DNA from: an uncultured Candidatus Poseidoniales archaeon
Lineage (GTDB): Archaea; Thermoplasmatota; Poseidoniia; Poseidoniales; Thalassarchaeaceae
Direction of reading: 5' to 3'
NCBI GenBank assembly: GCA_902601345.1
Contig: CACKMK010000004.1
Location: forward strand, 1-64,000
Length of the DNA stretch: 64,000 bases
Shown here: one piece after another, positions 58,704 to 64,000 of the stretch
How the letters are laid out: every line of letters starts with the position of its first letter
How positions within the stretch are numbered: the first letter of the stretch is position 1
Made by a program: the position numbers and the translations under genes
The notes under the pieces: generated by a model
The model's database searches: none
What the model was told of the DNA's origin: nothing
Seen by the model: only the letters and a program-made list of their open reading frames with translations

Positions 58704-58816
58704 GGGGTTTCGTTATGCTGACGCTCTTTGAATTTCACGGCTACTTAATAGTCCCTGAGATGTTAAAGAAATATAGAAAAAAATAACCTGATAAGTGACA
58801 TCGCGCGGGGCTGATC

Positions 58817-59368
58817 ATGTCTGCAAAGGACTCCAAGGAGCTAGGGGGACTCTTCCTGAGACTAGGTTCACAGGACATCAATCTGGCTGACTACACCAAA
58901 GAGGCAAGCGATAGATGGCTGAAGGTTACCAGTCAGGATACGTGGTCCTCAACTCTCTCGCGTGTAAGAATTGCCAGGCAGGAGGCCATGGAGATGACTC
59001 TTGAGGCAATCAGGTCCAGTGGCTTTCCGGATAGAGGGACTTCTTTCGCCAGACTACTGGACTCGTGTGGAATCGAGAATAAGTCTGATGTTATTCTGGC
59101 CGCGATACAGTACATGAGGTCTGTTGAGAAAGAGGGAAATACCCCTCCTAGGGAGATAAGGAGGCTAGTTGTAGAGACCGGCAAGTGGACTAAGAGATCG
59201 GTGAAGAAGTGGAACGTGTCATTGTACATAGGGAGAATGCTTGAGAGTGGCCCTGGTGGATCTGGATCTTTCTTGGAGTATCCTCGAAGAAGACCAAGGA
59301 AGAATGCGTTCGTGGTTCTTACTGAAGCGGGAAGGGACCATCTTGACCAGTTGTCTCTAAAGAGGTGA
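58817..59368 (+). CDS. Hypothetical basic protein, possibly winged-helix C-terminus
   Basis: SD-like context; C-terminal RPRKNAFVVLTEAGRDHLDQL resembles a winged-helix end. Confidence 0.5.
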   Translation: MSAKDSKELGGLFLRLGSQDINLADYTKEASDRWLKVTSQDTWSSTLSRVRIARQEAMEMTLEAIRSSGFPDRGTSFARLLDSCGIENKSDVILAAIQYMRSVEKEGNTPPREIRRLVVETGKWTKRSVKKWNVSLYIGRMLESGPGGSGSFLEYPRRRPRKNAFVVLTEAGRDHLDQLSLKR

Positions 59369-59372
59369 GGAT

Positions 59373-59762
59373 GTGGCAGAAGGAGATAGCAAAGACTGGT
59401 CATTCACATCGCATGTTGGAGAGGACTTGCGAGGAGCTGACTTATCCGGCGCCAACCTAAGGAGGGCGATTCTAGATAGGGCCGACCTGGAGGGTGCGGA
59501 CCTTTCGGGTGCTGATCTAAGGAATGCGTCATTGAAGGGCGCTAACCTGATGAAGGCGGCACTGGATGGTGCCGATCTTAGAGGGGCTAGGATGGTTAAG
59601 GCCAGACTTGGCCTATCCAACCTCCAGGGAGCGAGGCTGGACGGAGCGGATATGAGAGGAATAAGGGGAAAGTATGCGGTTTGGAGAGGGGCTAACTGGT
59701 GGGATGCGACGATGGACGAGTCGCTGACAAAGGCACTATCGAAGAAGTGGCCTAGAGAGTAG
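59373..59762 (+). CDS. Pentapeptide-repeat protein
   Basis: DLRGADLSGANLRRAILDRADLEGADLSGADLRNASLKGANL. Confidence 0.9.
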   Translation: MAEGDSKDWSFTSHVGEDLRGADLSGANLRRAILDRADLEGADLSGADLRNASLKGANLMKAALDGADLRGARMVKARLGLSNLQGARLDGADMRGIRGKYAVWRGANWWDATMDESLTKALSKKWPRE

Positions 59763-60251
59763 TCATGATGATTCGATCTTGGCTAGGCAATCCCTCATCC
59801 AATCGGGGACAGCCATCTTACTCTTGACCTCGTTCATGTCTGTGCAGACAGTGACTTGGTCTGCCGTCCAGCAGAGTGTGCCGTGCTGGTTCCTGAATTC
59901 GTAGTGCCACGTGATGGAGGTTTCTCCGATTCTAGGCACCGTGATTGTACACTCCACGGTATCACCGTAGGAAATAGGATGGAGGAACTTCGCCTCGCTG
60001 TGGACTAGTGGGAATGCAATCTTCTTCTCAGAGAGGATTTCGTTGTAGTGCATGCCGCAGGTGAATTCCCAGGACTCCTCGTAGAACCTATGTGCCAGGT
60101 CCCAGAAACGAGGATAGTACACTATCTTGGCCAGGTCTACCATTGGGAAATCGATACGCCTCTGTGAGATGAAAGCCATGGTGCTGACAGGAAGCCATGG
60201 TTGAAGGCTGTTATGGAAATCTACTGGCCTCGAACATGAGATAGAATCCAT
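59763..60251 (-). CDS. 4HBT-type acyl-CoA thioesterase
   Basis: RIDFPMVDLAKIVYYPRFWDLAHRFYEE; hot-dog thioesterase layout; true start probably internal (MAFISQRRIDF, near 60180). Confidence 0.8.
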   Translation of the reverse strand: MDSISCSRPVDFHNSLQPWLPVSTMAFISQRRIDFPMVDLAKIVYYPRFWDLAHRFYEESWEFTCGMHYNEILSEKKIAFPLVHSEAKFLHPISYGDTVECTITVPRIGETSITWHYEFRNQHGTLCWTADQVTVCTDMNEVKSKMAVPDWMRDCLAKIESS

Positions 60252-61363
60252 TGCATTATTTCTGGATTATTGTAAATAACGAGATAGCCCCCATGCTCGC
60301 CGCCCACAACTGACTGGAATTCCATCTCCGAACCCAGGTTTGAGAGATTTTCTGCCATCTGGGCCGCCATATCATATGAGGATGTGCTGTCATTTGTTCC
60401 ATGGCTCATCCAAACAGGCAGGTGTGCAACATCTTCCGCTAGCGTGAGATATGAGTATGGCTCGTGATGAGGCTGGAGCGGCATTATGGCGGCAAAGTAG
60501 TCAGGCAGTGCTGCGGCGACAATGAAAGTCCCCCTTCCGCCCATACTATAGCCGGTTAGGTAGACCCTATCATCGTCTACATTGAGATTTGATTTGACAT
60601 CCTCAATAACATCGAGCACCTTCTTGGGGTCCCAATCCAATTCCAACTTTGAGGGTCGAACGATTATGTATTTGTCATCCTCGGGCATATGGAAGTTATT
60701 TGTCAGGAAGTTGTTGTAGAAATTTAAATCGTATATATCTCCATGAAGGAAGGCGAAGACTGGGTAGGAGTAACTGGAGTTGTATGCGGGTGGAATCTTG
60801 ACAGAATACGTGTATCCGCACATCCAGTCAAGTCTTTGATCGACCACTATTTCGGTCTCGTTATCATAATCATCCGCGGTGTAGGAGACTGCGGTCAAGC
60901 CATCGACGGATAACCATGTACCACTCTGAAATTCAGACCATTCGATTGGGTTGCTGGTTGAATTCAGCCCCATAGACGCTGTGACATTACATGGCGGCAC
61001 GTATGTTGGTCCTTCCTGTAGCTCCTCTCCTTCTGACTTCTGTTCTGGGAATGAACAATCGCGTATTTCCTCGTCCCAGGTTCCACCTCTCTGCTCGCAG
61101 TATATTTTAGGAGAATCTGGATCGTACGTTGGTTCCTCATCTAGGGAGCAATGCGATTCTCCACTCCGTTTTGATTCCTCGAACCATGTGCCCCCCCGTT
61201 CCTCGCATTCTTCTTTCCCAATCAGGGTCGTAACTACGACTTTCTCGTTATCTGATTCAATCTCAGAAGTGGTATCCTCTATATTCTCAGAGGTGGTATC
61301 TCCCGTACACCCAGTCAGAGTCGATGAAAAGATGACTAGGGTAACTAAGGCAATCAATCTCAC
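60221..61363 (-). CDS. Secreted lipoprotein esterase/alpha-beta hydrolase
   Basis: Lipobox LTGC; YLTGYSMGGRGTFIVAAALPDYFAAIMPLQ; LPVWMSHGTNDSTSSY; GGEHGGY. Confidence 0.8.
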   Translation of the reverse strand: MRLIALVTLVIFSSTLTGCTGDTTSENIEDTTSEIESDNEKVVVTTLIGKEECEERGGTWFEESKRSGESHCSLDEEPTYDPDSPKIYCEQRGGTWDEEIRDCSFPEQKSEGEELQEGPTYVPPCNVTASMGLNSTSNPIEWSEFQSGTWLSVDGLTAVSYTADDYDNETEIVVDQRLDWMCGYTYSVKIPPAYNSSYSYPVFAFLHGDIYDLNFYNNFLTNNFHMPEDDKYIIVRPSKLELDWDPKKVLDVIEDVKSNLNVDDDRVYLTGYSMGGRGTFIVAAALPDYFAAIMPLQPHHEPYSYLTLAEDVAHLPVWMSHGTNDSTSSYDMAAQMAENLSNLGSEMEFQSVVGGEHGGYLVIYNNPEIMQWILSHVRGQ

Positions 61364-61419
61364 GTCATTGATTTGTTGGTCGGGTATTTAGTATGGTTTG
61401 TAAATGGAAAGTGTACTGA

Positions 61420-61496
61420 TGGCGGACCCACCGCGATTCGAACACGGGTTTCCAGCTCCGGAGGCTAGAGTGATATCCAGGCTACACTATGGGTCC
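61420..61496 (-). tRNA. tRNA-Arg (anticodon CCG), CCA encoded
   Basis: Cloverleaf: acceptor GGACCCA/TGGGTCC, anticodon stem CTAGC/GCTGG with loop CTCCGGA, T-arm CCGTG-TTCGAAT-CGCGG, GCCA end. Confidence 0.93.
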
Positions 61497-61556
61497 TGAA
61501 TCCGCCCCCAGTACGCTCACTATTGAACCGGTCGCCCTTCTTCCTCGTCTACTAGG

Positions 61557-61633
61557 TGGCGGACCCACCGCGATTCGAACACGGGTTACAAGCTCCGCAA
61601 GCTCATGTGATATCCAGGCTACACTATGGGTCC
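61557..61633 (-). tRNA. tRNA-Arg (anticodon GCG), CCA encoded
   Basis: Cloverleaf: acceptor GGACCCA/TGGGTCC, anticodon stem TGAGC/GCTTG with loop TTGCGGA, T-arm CCGTG-TTCGAAT-CGCGG, GCCA end. Confidence 0.93.
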
Positions 61634-61680
61634 AGCGTGTGTTGGACTGTAGGACCCGGCTTAATCCCGACGGTGCAAAG

Positions 61681-62031
61681 TCACATTGACAGGGGCAGGA
61701 TGGTCTTCCAACTTGGCTCGGCTAGCTTCTTCGACTTCGGGCCTGTCATCGGCTGTGGTGTCCTGTGAGTAAGAACACCATGCATGCCCTGTACGTTGAA
61801 CTTGACTCTCAGTTCTAGCATTCTGTCCCTCTCGGCAGTTATTACCTGCTCCTCGTCCAGCTCAAAAGTAGAAGAGGGCTCCCCGGACTCGTTGACTATG
61901 CTCAGAGTGGTTCCTGAGAGATTTGCTCTGGGGGAGAAGTCATAGTCCTGGGGGTCCTTCATGCCCACCTTCGCATCTACGACCAGGCGTTCTCGAATGG
62001 ACACCTTTGTGATCTCAAACGACTTTGCCAT
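61681..62031 (-). CDS. Hypothetical protein
   Basis: Well-formed ORF between tRNA-Arg and PKD lipoprotein; no family recognised. Confidence 0.6.
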   Translation of the reverse strand: MAKSFEITKVSIRERLVVDAKVGMKDPQDYDFSPRANLSGTTLSIVNESGEPSSTFELDEEQVITAERDRMLELRVKFNVQGMHGVLTHRTPQPMTGPKSKKLAEPSWKTILPLSM

Positions 62032-62076
62032 GATAATCCCAATGACTGGGGGTTGAAAGGTCTTCGCTCGATGTCA

Positions 62077-63246
62077 TCAGACGCTTACTTCACTTACCCT
62101 TAGGAGCAATACGACGAACTGGGCCTCAAGAGTCCAATCGTTACCTTGGTCTGGATCCACTCCATCCACAGGAGTATCGGGGTCGCATTCCAGTGCGGTA
62201 ATCCTCCAGAACCAGTCTCCCTGTCCAAATCTTCCATCGGGATCTCCGAGAAGCGACTGCTCCAGTTCTTCCTTGGAGTCTGCGAAAACCGTATAATCGG
62301 ATTCTGGAGAAGGGTTCATTTCAGTCCTCTCGATTGTCGCAGATGAGTTCTCTGTGATATTTTCCTGAGTTGTAATAACGGTGTAGGACCATCCGGAGGA
62401 AGGGATGTCTACCTCTAGGGTGAAATTGTCCTCCGGCCAAGTGATTGGGAGGATATCTCTAGTCAGAGAGAGGGTTGCGGACACATCGATTAGCCTGGAT
62501 CCTTCCCCGGGTTGGAACTGAATCTCATGAGTCTCGCCCTGTTCTAGGTAGCCTGACCAGTCGTAGTCGACGAATACTTCTTCCCAAACAATCCTGAACG
62601 TACGAGAGACGACTCTGAGGGTCCAAAGTGTGGTATTCTTCCCTCCGCTATCGTCTGAGACCGTTACGGCCCCAGTGATATTTCCTGCTTCGGTAACTGT
62701 AATCCTAGTCACTGGACCGCTTCCATCGACGTCATTGAGAGGGTCGCTGTCTCCATCGGAATCGGTGTTCGCATCGAAGTCCCACACAATCTCCACCCCT
62801 CCTCCCTCGGGATCGAAGGAGTCACTGGCGTCGAGTCTGGCCTCCTGTCCTGTCTTGACGAAGTCTGGGATGTTGAGGATGATTTCTGGTATCGCATTTA
62901 CGAAAACTAGGATGCTGGCAGAGTCTGAGTCTCCATTGTCATTGAACACCTCAACTGTCACTTCGAAGTTCCCGGCCTTTGTGAATGCATGACTGATCAC
63001 GCCCTGCTTTGTTGTCTTCTTCTCGCCATCACCGAAGTTCCATCTGAATTCGTCGATTATCGTCGGATTGGGAGTGGTAGAGGAGCGTGCATCGAAATTT
63101 ATCGTCTCTCCCGTGTTAACGGTGGCTCTGTCTGATGTGAGAGCCGCATTTGGGCTGCCTGGACCTATGCCTCCGCATCCTGCCAGAGAATGGGAAATCA
63201 TCAGGATTCCAAGGAGCATTGTGAGTCTTTGTCTGCGTCCCGTCAT
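62077..63246 (-). CDS. PKD-domain surface lipoprotein
   Basis: Lipobox LAGC; PKD motifs FRWNFGDGEKKTTKQGVISHAFTKAGNFEVTVEVFNDNGDSDS and a second PKD-like unit. Confidence 0.82.
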   Translation of the reverse strand: MTGRRQRLTMLLGILMISHSLAGCGGIGPGSPNAALTSDRATVNTGETINFDARSSTTPNPTIIDEFRWNFGDGEKKTTKQGVISHAFTKAGNFEVTVEVFNDNGDSDSASILVFVNAIPEIILNIPDFVKTGQEARLDASDSFDPEGGGVEIVWDFDANTDSDGDSDPLNDVDGSGPVTRITVTEAGNITGAVTVSDDSGGKNTTLWTLRVVSRTFRIVWEEVFVDYDWSGYLEQGETHEIQFQPGEGSRLIDVSATLSLTRDILPITWPEDNFTLEVDIPSSGWSYTVITTQENITENSSATIERTEMNPSPESDYTVFADSKEELEQSLLGDPDGRFGQGDWFWRITALECDPDTPVDGVDPDQGNDWTLEAQFVVLLLRVSEVSV

Positions 63247-63344
63247 ACTACCAGAAATAGAAGGTCACTCATATGCGTGTTGGACGGCAATCCACCTAGA
63301 ATGGCTTTGGTAGGGTTCATGGATGGTGCCGGCAGCGAGGACTC

Positions 63345-63932
63345 GTGGTCTCTGATTTTCTTGGAGGGTTCAGGGTCCTTGGATTCGATTTGGAAACCAC
63401 TGGATTCAATCCTCGGCAGGATAGAGTGGTGCAGTTCGCACTGGTTGGCAGTGATTCTGATGGCTCGCCACTTAGTATGCAATCGCTAGTTAACCCAGGG
63501 TGTAGGATTCCAGTCGAGTCTAGTAACGTACATGGCATATTTGACGAGGATGTGAGAGATGCGGAGAGTTTCGGTGAGCACCTGGACTCCATCTGTGAGA
63601 TGATTGATGGTTCAATAATTGTAGGCCATAATGTCGTAGCATTCGACTGGAGGTTCCTAGAAATGGAGTGCATACGAATTGGGAGAGAAGTGCCCTCTCC
63701 GCTAGCCTTGGTGGACACTCTTGAGTTAGCAAGGACTCTTGGTATCCCGGGAGGACACAGGTTAGGTGTTCTTTGCGAACGCTTCGGGATATCACTTGAG
63801 AGATCCCATAGCGCGGATGCGGATGCTGGGGCTACCCTACTCCTTCTTTGGAAATTCATGGTCACCTTTCCTGAAAGGTTCGAAGGAGCCCCCCGAGACG
63901 TTTTGAACTCAATTTCTCACAGACCGGAGTAA
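63345..63932 (+). CDS. DEDDh 3'-5' exonuclease (DnaQ/PolC epsilon-like)
   Basis: LGFDLETTGFNP, IIVGHNVVAFDWRFLE, RSHSADADAGATLLLL; GTG start. Confidence 0.85.
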   Translation: MVSDFLGGFRVLGFDLETTGFNPRQDRVVQFALVGSDSDGSPLSMQSLVNPGCRIPVESSNVHGIFDEDVRDAESFGEHLDSICEMIDGSIIVGHNVVAFDWRFLEMECIRIGREVPSPLALVDTLELARTLGIPGGHRLGVLCERFGISLERSHSADADAGATLLLLWKFMVTFPERFEGAPRDVLNSISHRPE

Positions 63933-64000
63933 AGGGGACCAAGGGAGAATCTCCGACCAATCCCCCATTCGTGCGGTCTTACCACCGAACATGATACTGC

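Overview
The window is a dense, two-strand archaeal gene set. Gene content suggests a marine Euryarchaeota/Thermoplasmatota relative (Marine Group II / Poseidoniales-like); that taxonomic guess is inference. Clear landmarks: FtsZ-SecE-Spt5-L11-L1-L10-L12 cluster, MCM, GatE, Trm1, RaSEA, Pth2, MoaA, PurM, a Fap7-like kinase and two tandem tRNA-Arg genes. I saw no CRISPR array, integrase/transposase, rRNA or prophage. The most unusual items are: (1) ribosomal protein L11 reduced to its C-terminal domain, with an in-frame stop just upstream; (2) Spt5/NusG with an N-terminal degenerate Nudix-like domain; (3) a three-domain solute-binding lipoprotein whose first domain looks like a circularly permuted family-3 SBP, followed by two LivK-like domains, encoded beside a fused LivH-LivM permease; (4) an AddAB/RecBCD-like helicase-nuclease pair in an archaeon, whose AddA-like gene appears to start at a non-ATG/GTG/TTG codon; (5) a heme-copper-oxidase-subunit-I-like membrane protein apparently lacking metal ligands; (6) an RCC1 plus 15x GCC2/GCC3-like cysteine-repeat surface protein; (7) a coiled-coil family sharing a small HhH-like C-terminal domain. 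All homology calls come from reading the translations; no searches were run.
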